A stretch of DNA of 13,747 nt from JAGLTN01 sp023135255 (GTDB lineage Bacteria > Planctomycetota > Phycisphaerae > Sedimentisphaerales > Anaerobacaceae). Below the pieces are notes generated by a model that was not told where the DNA came from, made no database searches, and worked only from the letters and a program-made list of their open reading frames with translations. The translations under genes and the position numbers were made by a program. Shown one piece after another: positions 7,821 to 13,747 of the stretch. Position 1 is the first letter of the stretch. Each line of letters begins with the position of its first letter. The stretch covers positions 1-13,747 of the forward strand of contig DAOWCP010000067.1 of the NCBI GenBank assembly GCA_030639495.1, in the 5' to 3' direction.

Positions 7821-9296
7821 ATGACAGCAAAAGCTATCGGACAAAAGGAAAATATGAGTAAACGTGTTTTTTTGATTGTTGTTACATTATTTGTTCTGGT
7901 GATGCCGATAGGTGTTTTTGCACAGGATGAGGATTGTATTGAAACACTGCGGAAGACGAGTAAGGCTTTTTCCGGTATTGCCAAGAGTGCATCTCCGGCG
8001 GTTGTTGGTATCAAGGCAGAGAAGAAGTCGCGTAAGAGTACAAGTCCATATGGTCAGAATAATATTGATCCATTTCAGGATGATTTTTTTGATTTCTTTT
8101 ACCAGAAACAGCCTGACATGTATCCTCGTCAGCCTCAAGAGAGAACCCCTGCGCATATTACCCAGGGTACGGGTTTTATAATTTCAAAAGATGGTTATAT
8201 ATTAACGAATAATCATGTGGCGGGTAATTCAGAGGAGATATTGGTAACGTTGTCTGACGGCAGAGAGCTTGAGGCGAAAGTTATCGGTACCGATTCGGAT
8301 TCTGATGTAGCGGTTATAAAAATCGAAAGAGATAATCTGCCTTATCTTGAGATGGCGGATTCTGATGCGCTTGAAGTCGGTGAGTGGGTTATTGCTATCG
8401 GCAATCCGTTTGGTCTTAGCCATACGGTGACAGTTGGTATTGTAAGTGCCAAGGGGCGTAATATCGGGTTGTCGAAATATGAGGATTTTATACAGACAGA
8501 TGCAGCGATTAATCCGGGTAATTCCGGTGGGCCTTTGCTGAATCTCGATGGCAAGGTGATAGGTATTAATACAGCGATAGTGAGCCAGATTCGCAGTTAT
8601 ACGGGTATTGGTCTGGCTATTCCTATTAACATGGCGAAGGTGATCTGTGAGCAGCTTATTCAGGGCGGGACGGTAGTTCGCGGTTATCTTGGTGTTTCGC
8701 TTCAGGAGTTGACGCCTGAGTTGGCGGAATCTTTTGGGCTTGAGAATAATAAGGGCGCTCTTCTTGCAGATGTCACTAAGGATTCGTCGGCGGATAAGGC
8801 GGGTTTGGAGCAGGGCGATGTTATTGTTGAATTTAATAATCAGGTTGTTGAGGATAAGGATTCATTCAGGAACAGGGTCGCAATCATAAAGCCTGGAACA
8901 AAAGTTAAAGTTGTTGCTATGCGTAACGGCAAGAAGCGGAAGTTTACAGTTGTTCTCGATGAGATGCCTACGAATCTTGGTTTTGCTTCGCAGCAGAGCG
9001 AAATAGCTACGGATATTGGTTTTATGGTTCAGGATCTGACAGCAGATGTTGCAAAGCAGTTGGGTTATGATGGTATGAGAGGTGTTATTATCAGCAGTGT
9101 TGAATCTGCTTCTTCTGCCTCAAGGATGGGGTTGACGGCGGGTCTTTTGATACTTGAAGTTAACCGTGAGCCTATAGGTAATGTGCGGGAATTTAATGAG
9201 CAGATCAAGATCGACGCTGAGAATGGTTCGATATTGCTGTTAGTTACTAACGGCAGGTTTGCGCAGTATGTCCCTATCAGGGTTGATCCAAAATAA
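7821..9296 (+). CDS. Secreted Do/HtrA-type serine endoprotease with two PDZ domains
   Basis: A periplasmic quality-control protease of the DegP/DegQ/HtrA family (S1C). From the chosen start it is 491 residues: a signal peptide with hydrophobic core VFLIVVTLFVLVMPIGVFA and likely cleavage before QDED; a trypsin-like domain with catalytic H132 (TNNHVAG), D162 (SDSDVAV) and S235 (NPGNSGGPL); PDZ1 at about 286-375 (RGYLGVSLQ start) and PDZ2 at about 397-485. The 'TSPYGQNNIDPFQDDFFDFF' stretch before the domain resembles the flexible LA-loop region. The triad is complete, so it should be an active protease. ATG 7821 is preferred because AGGAGAG (7808-7814) is 6 bases upstream; in-frame ATGs at 7785 and 7854 lack equally good sites. 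The gene is divergent from ettA. Which paralogue (DegP, DegQ, MucD) cannot be told. Confidence 0.94.
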   Translation: MTAKAIGQKENMSKRVFLIVVTLFVLVMPIGVFAQDEDCIETLRKTSKAFSGIAKSASPAVVGIKAEKKSRKSTSPYGQNNIDPFQDDFFDFFYQKQPDMYPRQPQERTPAHITQGTGFIISKDGYILTNNHVAGNSEEILVTLSDGRELEAKVIGTDSDSDVAVIKIERDNLPYLEMADSDALEVGEWVIAIGNPFGLSHTVTVGIVSAKGRNIGLSKYEDFIQTDAAINPGNSGGPLLNLDGKVIGINTAIVSQIRSYTGIGLAIPINMAKVICEQLIQGGTVVRGYLGVSLQELTPELAESFGLENNKGALLADVTKDSSADKAGLEQGDVIVEFNNQVVEDKDSFRNRVAIIKPGTKVKVVAMRNGKKRKFTVVLDEMPTNLGFASQQSEIATDIGFMVQDLTADVAKQLGYDGMRGVIISSVESASSASRMGLTAGLLILEVNREPIGNVREFNEQIKIDAENGSILLLVTNGRFAQYVPIRVDPK

Positions 9297-9307
9297 ATCG
9301 GCTTTTG

Positions 9308-9406
9308 TACCCTTCAGGGTAGTAAATGCCCGCGAATAAATCCGTAACTTGTTATTTTTAAGGTAGTTACCCGCGGATAAACGGTAAAATTCAATTGGGA
9401 TCAGTA
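9308..9406. repeat. Intergenic palindromic repeat, copy 1 (99 bp)
   Basis: First unit of a direct tandem pair between the protease gene and asd. It opens with the palindrome TACCCTTCAGGGTA (9308-9321), contains an inverted pair GTAACT (9344-9349) / AGTTAC (9365-9370) and the near-palindrome TTACCCGCGGATAA (9367-9380), and ends CAATTGGGATCAGTA. It differs from copy 2 at 6 of 99 positions with no indels. No open frame runs through it. It starts 12 bases after the protease stop; no T-run follows its hairpin, so it is not a normal terminator. Confidence 0.92.
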
Positions 9407-9505
9407 TACCCTTCAGGGTAGTAAATGTTCGCGAATAAATCCGTAACTTGTTATTTTTAAGGTATTTACCCGCAGATAAATGGTAAAATTTAATTGGGAT
9501 CAGTA
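9407..9505. repeat. Intergenic palindromic repeat, copy 2 (99 bp)
   Basis: Directly abuts copy 1 with the same head palindrome (9407-9420) and tail. The six differences (CC to TT in the first CCCGCG, G to T breaking the AGTTAC arm, G to A in the CCGCGG core, and two C to T) weaken the internal structures but leave the head palindrome untouched. Confidence 0.92.
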
Positions 9506-9543
9506 TAGTTAGGGTTGCGAATAGTAGTTATTAGAAGATAGTG

Positions 9544-9572
9544 TTGCATTTTGTTGGGTTAGTTGCTATAAT
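9544..9572 (+). promoter_or_regulatory. asd: Extended -10 promoter of asd
   Basis: TTGCAT (9544-9549), a 17-base spacer ending in TGC, and a perfect TATAAT (9567-9572). The TG one base before the -10 makes it an extended -10 promoter, probably strong. Predicted start near 9579, giving a leader of about 95 bases before asd. Confidence 0.72.
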
Positions 9573-9607
9573 CCAACGCTATTGTAATTTGTTGAACAGA
9601 GTTTTTC

Positions 9608-9636
9608 GGGCAGACCGGCTTGTAACCGGCCTGCCT
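9608..9636 (+). other. GC-rich hairpin in the asd leader
   Basis: GGCAGACCGG (9609-9618) pairs with CCGGCCTGCC (9626-9635), nine pairs with one A-C mismatch, closed by a 7-base loop (9619-9625) and extended by a G-T pair. It lies between the predicted transcription start and the ribosome binding site at 9661. It is not followed by a T-run, so it is not a standard terminator; its role is unknown. Confidence 0.6.
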
Positions 9637-9673
9637 GTTGTGTGTAAAAAAAGAATTTTTAGGAGTATTTATT

Positions 9674-10675
9674 ATGGGTTGTAATTTGGCGATTGCCGGG
9701 GTTACCGGTGCGGTTGGTCAGGAGTTTTTAAGAATCCTTGAGCAAAGAGATTTTCCATTTGATTCGTTGAAGATGCTTGCAAGCAGCAGGTCCGCGGGTA
9801 AGAAGATCGAATTCAAAGGCAAGACATATACAGTTGAAGAGATGACCAAGGATAGTTTCAAGGGCGTTGACATCGCGTTATTCAGTGCAGGCGGATCTCA
9901 GAGTAAAAAGTTTGGTCCTTCGGCTGCGGCAGCTGGTGCGGTTGTTGTCGATAATTCGTCAGCTTTCAGGATGGATGCAGGAACGCCTTTGGTTATTCCT
10001 GAGATCAATCCGGAAAAAATCTCAGAGCATAAGGGTATTATTGCTAATCCGAACTGTTCGACGATTATTGGAATTGTTCCGATCTGGCCTTTACATAAGG
10101 CTAATCCTGTAAAGAGGATGGTCGTTAGTACTTATCAGGCAGCCAGTGGTGCGGGGCAACCTGCAATGGATGAGTTGGCGGTGCAGGCTCAGGAAATCCT
10201 TGACGGCAAAGAGCCTACATGTAATGTGTTCCCGTATCAGATAGCGTTCAATGTTTTCTGTCATAACTCACCTCTTAAGGCTAATGGCTACAATGAGGAA
10301 GAGATGAAGATGGTTAATGAGACGAGGAAGATATTTGATTGTGCCGATATCGCTATTACTTGTACTTGTGTTCGTATTCCGGTTATGAGAGCGCATTGCG
10401 AATCTATCAACATTGAATTTACCGATCCTATTACTCCGGAGCAGGTCAGGGATCTGCTTAGTACGGCTCCTGGCGTTTCGCTTATTGATGACAGGGAAAA
10501 TAACAGGTTCCCGATGCCGATCGATGCGACAGGTAAGGATGATATTTTTGTCGGCAGGATTCGTCAGGATGAATCTATTGCGGACAACAGGGGTATTAAC
10601 CTTTGGGTTGCCGGTGACCAGATACGCAAAGGGGCTGCACTGAATGCTGTTCAGATAGCGGAGAAGCTTTTATAA
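9674..10675 (+). CDS. asd: Aspartate-semialdehyde dehydrogenase
   Basis: Catalyses the NADPH-dependent reduction of aspartyl phosphate to aspartate semialdehyde, the branch point to lysine/diaminopimelate, threonine and methionine. The protein has 333 residues, usual for the family. The N-terminal cofactor loop is GVTGAVGQEF, the catalytic cysteine is C128 in ANPNCSTI, and the active-site histidine is H241 in VRIPVMRAHCES. The 'YQAASGAGQPAMDEL' stretch is also conserved. I chose the ATG at 9674 because AGGAG (9661-9665) is 8 bases upstream and the dinucleotide fold begins there; the in-frame TTG at 9638 lies just after the leader hairpin and lacks a site. The gene stands alone among intergenic repeats, two copies on each side, with its own promoter. 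Confidence 0.96.
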   Translation: MGCNLAIAGVTGAVGQEFLRILEQRDFPFDSLKMLASSRSAGKKIEFKGKTYTVEEMTKDSFKGVDIALFSAGGSQSKKFGPSAAAAGAVVVDNSSAFRMDAGTPLVIPEINPEKISEHKGIIANPNCSTIIGIVPIWPLHKANPVKRMVVSTYQAASGAGQPAMDELAVQAQEILDGKEPTCNVFPYQIAFNVFCHNSPLKANGYNEEEMKMVNETRKIFDCADIAITCTCVRIPVMRAHCESINIEFTDPITPEQVRDLLSTAPGVSLIDDRENNRFPMPIDATGKDDIFVGRIRQDESIADNRGINLWVAGDQIRKGAALNAVQIAEKLL

Positions 10676-10677
10676 TT

Positions 10678-10757
10678 TACCCTTAAGGGTAGTTAGATGT
10701 CCGCGGATAAACTGGACACGAAGGGCCGCGATAGCTAAAATTCAATTGGGATCAGTG
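10678..10757. repeat. Intergenic palindromic repeat, copy 3 (rearranged, 80 bp)
   Basis: Begins 2 bases after the asd stop with the head palindrome TACCCTTAAGGGTA (10678-10691), here a perfect 14-base palindrome, and ends with the family tail TAAAATTCAATTGGGATCAG. The middle is different: one CCGCGGATAAAC core is kept, flanked by TGTCC and GGACA that can pair, and the other half is missing. Confidence 0.82.
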
Positions 10758-10857
10758 TACCCTTGAAGGGTAAGAAATGTTCGCGAATAAATCCATAACT
10801 TCTTATCTTTGAGTTAGTTACCCGCGGATAAACGGTAGAATTCAATTGGGATTAGTA
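10758..10857. repeat. Intergenic palindromic repeat, copy 4 (100 bp)
   Basis: Full-length unit directly after copy 3, with head TACCCTTGAAGGGTA (10758-10772; the extra base is in the loop), the CGCGAATAAATCC segment, the TTACCCGCGGATAA near-palindrome and the usual tail. It ends 6 bases before the truA start codon, so its 3' end forms the truA leader. Confidence 0.88.
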
Positions 10858-10863
10858 TAATAT

Positions 10864-11604
10864 ATGGCTGTTCGAAATATAAAATTTACGGTTTTGTATG
10901 ACGGCAGCAGATATCACGGCTGGCAGGTTCAGCTTGGTTTAGATACAATTCAGCAGCAGCTCAAACGGGTTGCTACTGAATTATTTGGTTTTGAGGTAAA
11001 TGTCACCGGGGCGAGCAGGACAGACGCGGGGGTTAGCGCTTTTGGGCAGAGTGCGATTATGCAAGTCGAGAGTCCTGTTCCTACTGAGAATATTGCTAAG
11101 GCGATGAACCATCGTTTGCCTGATGACATTTTTATTTGCGATGTTCAGGAGGTGCCGAAGGGCTTTAATGTCATTGGTGACGTCACGAATAAGATGTATC
11201 GTTATTCGATATATACGGGCGAGGTCAGACCTGTTTTGGAGGTTAGCCATTGCTGGTATGTTCCTGCTTCGTTTGATGTTGAGAGTATGAGCAGGGCGGC
11301 GGGGGTTTTGGTTGGCAAGCATGATTTTAAATCTTTCGCAAGTACCGCAGATGAAAGGACAAGTTCGGTTAGAACTATTTTCCGGTGTGACGTTGCGTCG
11401 GAGGGCGATTGGGTGTATATTGAGGTTGAAGGTGACGGGTTTCTTTATAATATGGTGAGAAATGTTGTTGGTTCGCTTGTTGAGGTTGGTTTGGGCAGGT
11501 GGGACAGTGGGAAGATGAAAGAGGTTCTTGCGGCTGTCGACAGGAGAGCGGCTGGGCCTATAGCGCCGGCGGGCGGACTTTGTTTAATGTGGATCAAATA
11601 TTGA
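10864..11604 (+). CDS. truA: tRNA pseudouridine(38-40) synthase
   Basis: Converts uridines 38, 39 and 40 in the tRNA anticodon arm to pseudouridine; cytoplasmic. The 246-residue protein has the family N-terminus FTVLYDGSRYHGWQ, the catalytic aspartate D54 in ASRTDAGVSAFGQ, and the conserved late motif GDGFLYNMVRNVVG. Length is normal for TruA. The ATG at 10864 is the first plausible start, but there is no good ribosome binding site: the only purine cluster, GGGA (10848-10851), is 12 bases away and lies inside repeat copy 4. A TATAAT (10856-10861) directly precedes the ATG without a matching -35. The TGA stop overlaps the TTG start of the glycosyltransferase by 4 bases. Confidence 0.95.
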   Translation: MAVRNIKFTVLYDGSRYHGWQVQLGLDTIQQQLKRVATELFGFEVNVTGASRTDAGVSAFGQSAIMQVESPVPTENIAKAMNHRLPDDIFICDVQEVPKGFNVIGDVTNKMYRYSIYTGEVRPVLEVSHCWYVPASFDVESMSRAAGVLVGKHDFKSFASTADERTSSVRTIFRCDVASEGDWVYIEVEGDGFLYNMVRNVVGSLVEVGLGRWDSGKMKEVLAAVDRRAAGPIAPAGGLCLMWIKY

Positions 11605-12812
11605 AGATAGTTCATATAATTACAAGATTGATATTGGGCGGAGCACAGGAGAATACAATCCTTACGTGCCGGGAGCTTTCTGCGAGGGGGCATGATGTCA
11701 TTTTGATAACCGGTCCTGCGATCGGACCTGAGGGGAGTTTGTTTGGTCATACTGAAAATATGGGTTTCGAGGTGGTTAGGCTTGAAAGGCTGATACGAGC
11801 TATTCGACCTATCAATGACTATCTGGCTTATTGTGAGCTTAAGATGCTGCTTGGGAAACTTGACCCTGATATTATTCATACGCATTCTGCTAAGGCTGGT
11901 ATTGTTGGTCGGTTTGCGGGACACGCTTTGAAGAAAAATGACAAAGACGGCAAAAGGCCCGCGGTTGTTCACGGCGTTCATGGGTTGGCGTTTCATCGGT
12001 ATCAGAGTAAGTTGCTGAACAGGTTTTATATTGCAGTTGAAAAGGCAGCGGCGGAGAAGACGGATGCTTTTATCTGTGTGGCAGATGCGATGAAAGAGCA
12101 ATCTTTGGCGGTTGGTATCGGGCGGAAAGGGCAATATACTACAGCCTATTCAGCGATGCAGGAAGGTGCTTTTTTAAAGCCTATAGATGAAGCGAAGAAG
12201 CAGATTTTTCGGCAGCAGTATAAAATTGACGATGATGCGGTCGTGCTGGTTACTGTCGCGAGGCTTTTTGAGCTTAAAGGGCATGATTATATTATTGAGT
12301 CGGCGAAAAGGTTGGCTTCTCGCTATGAGAATGTTGTCTGGCTTTTTGTTGGTAATGGTAATCTGGCGGGTAAGTTTAAAAGAGAGATTAAGAGACTTGG
12401 GTTAGGCGGGCGGATTAAATTTACGGGGTTATTGCAGCCTGATGAGATACCACTTGCGATACAGTCGTCGGATATACTTGTGCATTGTTCGCTGCGGGAA
12501 GGACTTGCCAGGGTTCTGCCTCAGGCGATGCTTTGCGGCAAACCCGCGATAGCATTTGATCTTGATGGTGCGAGGGAAGTTGTTAATGAAAAAACGGGCA
12601 GACTTGTTGAGGCTGAGAATGTTGATGAGCTTACGAGTGCTTGCGAGGAGCTGATAAAAGATGCAGATCTGCGCAGGAGGCTTGGGGGATTTGCGAGGGA
12701 GTCGGTGAAGGGTAAATTTGCACCGGATACTATGGTTGATGTTATAGAGAAGGTTTACGAGGGGCTTTTGGTTAGGGATAATATGACGATTACCAGGAGA
12801 TTGTCAAAATGA
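11601..12812 (+). CDS. GT4-family glycosyltransferase (GT-B fold)
   Basis: A 403-residue retaining glycosyltransferase of the GT4 type, probably using a nucleotide-sugar donor for surface polysaccharide or lipid glycosylation; the acceptor is unknown. The N-terminal domain starts MKIVHIITRLILGGAQENT, with the Gly-Gly-Ala-Gln acceptor loop, and contains 'DIIHTHSAKAGIVGRFAG'. The C-terminal domain carries 'VARLFELKGHDYII', 'VGNG', 'IKFTGLL' and the donor site SLREGLARVLPQAMLCGKP. In the usual E-x7-E pair, E300 is present but the second position is Q308. The TTG at 11601 is chosen because the family N-terminus begins there and it makes the same TTGA overlap with truA as elsewhere in the window; GGA (11591-11593) lies 7 bases upstream. 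GTG 11589 is an alternative. Its end overlaps the next start (ATGA). Confidence 0.88.
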   Translation: MKIVHIITRLILGGAQENTILTCRELSARGHDVILITGPAIGPEGSLFGHTENMGFEVVRLERLIRAIRPINDYLAYCELKMLLGKLDPDIIHTHSAKAGIVGRFAGHALKKNDKDGKRPAVVHGVHGLAFHRYQSKLLNRFYIAVEKAAAEKTDAFICVADAMKEQSLAVGIGRKGQYTTAYSAMQEGAFLKPIDEAKKQIFRQQYKIDDDAVVLVTVARLFELKGHDYIIESAKRLASRYENVVWLFVGNGNLAGKFKREIKRLGLGGRIKFTGLLQPDEIPLAIQSSDILVHCSLREGLARVLPQAMLCGKPAIAFDLDGAREVVNEKTGRLVEAENVDELTSACEELIKDADLRRRLGGFARESVKGKFAPDTMVDVIEKVYEGLLVRDNMTITRRLSK

Positions 12813-12889
12813 AGAGCAAAAACAGTCTATTTATGGTTTTTATAATTTGTTCAATAAGTTTGTTGTCAGGTGATGCTTCTGAAGACTAG
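12809..12889 (+). pseudogene. Signal-peptide exon-like 5' fragment of the ankyrin gene, ended by in-frame TAG
   Basis: The ATG at 12809 overlaps the glycosyltransferase stop (ATGA) and has AGGAGA (12795-12800) 8 bases upstream, one of the best ribosome binding sites in the window. It encodes MKSKNSLFMVFIICSISLLS plus GDASED, a typical signal peptide with a likely cleavage after GDA, then TAG at 12887-12889. The frame continues past the TAG with VHMADAIMKGDLDRVK, the start of the ankyrin region. The simplest reading is that this and the downstream frame were one secreted ankyrin protein split by a nonsense mutation; a sequencing error, readthrough or restart after the stop are alternatives. 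Confidence 0.6.
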
Positions 12890-12895
12890 GTGCAT

Positions 12896-13747
12896 ATGGC
12901 TGATGCTATTATGAAAGGAGACCTGGATAGGGTAAAAAACCTTATCGAGGAAGGTGCTGATGTAAATGCTAAAGATGAAATTGGACGTGCAGCTCTGCAT
13001 TTTGTGAAGAATAAGGCAGTAGCTGAATTGCTCATTGCCAAAGGAGCTGATGTCAACGCAAGGACAAAAGATGGTTCGACATTGCTTCATACCATGGCAT
13101 GGAATGGTAATAAGGAAATAGTTGGGCTTTTGCTTGAAAATGGGGCAGATGTAAACGCAAAGCACAACAAAGGTCACACTCCTCTACACTTTGCAGCCAG
13201 AACCGGCAAAAAGGAAGTAGTCAAGCTTCTTCTTGCCAATGGAGCCCAAGTAAACGCCAAAGACAAGTGGGGCTACACGCCTTTGCACTGGGCAGCCAGA
13301 AAGGGTTACAGGAATATAATTGAACTGCTTATAGCAAAGGGAGCAGATATCAATGCCAAAGATAGAAGTGCAAGAGGCGCAGCCCCCCTTAACCGTGCGC
13401 TGATGGATGACTGGCGTACACAACCCGACAGGAAGGCCACTGCGGAACTACTTCTTTCTCATGGCGCTGACTTTACGATTTATGATGTGGTGTGGCTTGG
13501 TGATCTTGCGAAGGTACGCAAGTTGCTGGAAGGAGACCCATCTCTTGCCAACGATGCAAGTAACGCATATAGGGAACCGGTTTTGTTTGCGGCTATGCGT
13601 GAAGGGCACAGCCCAATAGCAGAATTACTCTTAGACAATGGTGCTAAGCTCAATGTGAAGGGTAGATGGAAAGAACCCCCGCTGCACGCAGCCGCGTATG
13701 CGGGGCATAGGAATATGGTAGCTCTCTTGCTAAGAAGAGGGGCGAAT
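12896..13747 (+). CDS. Ankyrin-repeat protein, 3' end beyond window
   Basis: From the ATG at 12896 the frame is open for 284 codons to the last base. It holds about eight ankyrin repeats of roughly 33 residues, with the consensus seen clearly as TPLHFAARTGKKEVVKLLL and repeated GADVNAK ends. A short second repeat and two longer irregular ones (about residues 155-240) interrupt the regular array, and the eighth is cut by the window. Ankyrin arrays bind proteins; no partner or enzymatic domain is visible. The frame is the same as that of the upstream signal peptide, from which it is separated by TAG 12887-12889, so it is probably the body of a secreted protein. ATG 12896 has only AGG (12888-12890) 5 bases upstream; GTG 12890 is another possible restart. 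Codon choice (AAC, GCC, GAC) differs from neighbours, which favour GAT/AAT. Confidence 0.8.
   Translation, partial: MADAIMKGDLDRVKNLIEEGADVNAKDEIGRAALHFVKNKAVAELLIAKGADVNARTKDGSTLLHTMAWNGNKEIVGLLLENGADVNAKHNKGHTPLHFAARTGKKEVVKLLLANGAQVNAKDKWGYTPLHWAARKGYRNIIELLIAKGADINAKDRSARGAAPLNRALMDDWRTQPDRKATAELLLSHGADFTIYDVVWLGDLAKVRKLLEGDPSLANDASNAYREPVLFAAMREGHSPIAELLLDNGAKLNVKGRWKEPPLHAAAYAGHRNMVALLLRRGAN

Noticed and set aside
9308..9505. Tandem 99-bp units as a CRISPR array or as 33-codon protein repeats
   Set aside because: The units abut with no spacers, are too long for CRISPR repeats, and contain stop codons in all frames I read; the 99-bp length shared with ankyrin repeats is coincidence.
9608..9636. 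Leader hairpin before asd as a Rho-independent terminator
   Set aside because: The following bases are TGTTGTGTGTAAAAA and not a T-run on the plus strand, and an A-run, not T-run, follows on the minus strand.
11499..11600. N-terminal extension of the glycosyltransferase back to 11499
   Set aside because: It would overlap truA by about 100 bases, has no family similarity, and the conserved N-terminus begins at the TTG at 11601.
12887..12889. Recoding of TAG (pyrrolysine or code change) as the explanation for the ankyrin gene
   Set aside because: TAG is the natural stop of the first gene (257-259), and no other gene here contains an internal TAG, so nothing in the window supports recoding.

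Overview
The window reads as a piece of a bacterial chromosome carrying mostly housekeeping genes. Genes are closely packed, several use TTG or GTG starts, and sigma70-like promoters (TTGACA/TATAAT type) precede most operons. The gene set and style (trpS-DUF2007-scpA, EttA-type ABC-F, secreted Do-like protease, secreted ankyrin protein, DUF1015 beside a class V aminotransferase) would fit a Planctomycetota/Phycisphaerae-like Gram-negative. That placement is an inference from gene content, not from a marker search.

Layout: (1) 2-259 is the 3' end of a probable NUDIX-type phosphoesterase. (2) 348-2757 is a tightly coupled operon: trpS, a small DUF2007 protein and scpA, joined by overlapping stop/start codons. 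(3) 2762-3247 is trxA alone, with its own promoter and a clear terminator. (4) 3321-5837 holds DUF1015 followed by a class V PLP aminotransferase, a pair that suggests serine or glyoxylate metabolism. (5) A bidirectional terminator at 5856-5896 separates that operon from a convergent ettA on the minus strand (5899-7572). (6) A secreted, two-PDZ Do/HtrA protease occupies 7821-9296. (7) 9297-10863 holds asd (aspartate-semialdehyde dehydrogenase), flanked on both sides by copies of a palindrome-bearing intergenic repeat of about 99 bp: two tandem copies upstream and two downstream. (8) 10864-13747 holds truA, a GT4 glycosyltransferase and an ankyrin-repeat gene, again joined by 4-bp overlaps.

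The two most unusual things are the repeat family around asd and the ankyrin gene at the right edge. The repeat's head palindrome is kept in all four copies while only its loop varies. The ankyrin gene has a well-formed start with a strong ribosome binding site and a signal peptide, but an in-frame TAG (12887-12889) separates the signal peptide from about eight ankyrin repeats that then stay open to the end of the window.

No rRNA, tRNA, CRISPR array, insertion sequence or integrase was seen. The only gene-free stretch above 300 bases is 9297-9673; it holds repeat copies 1 and 2, an extended -10 promoter and a leader hairpin.
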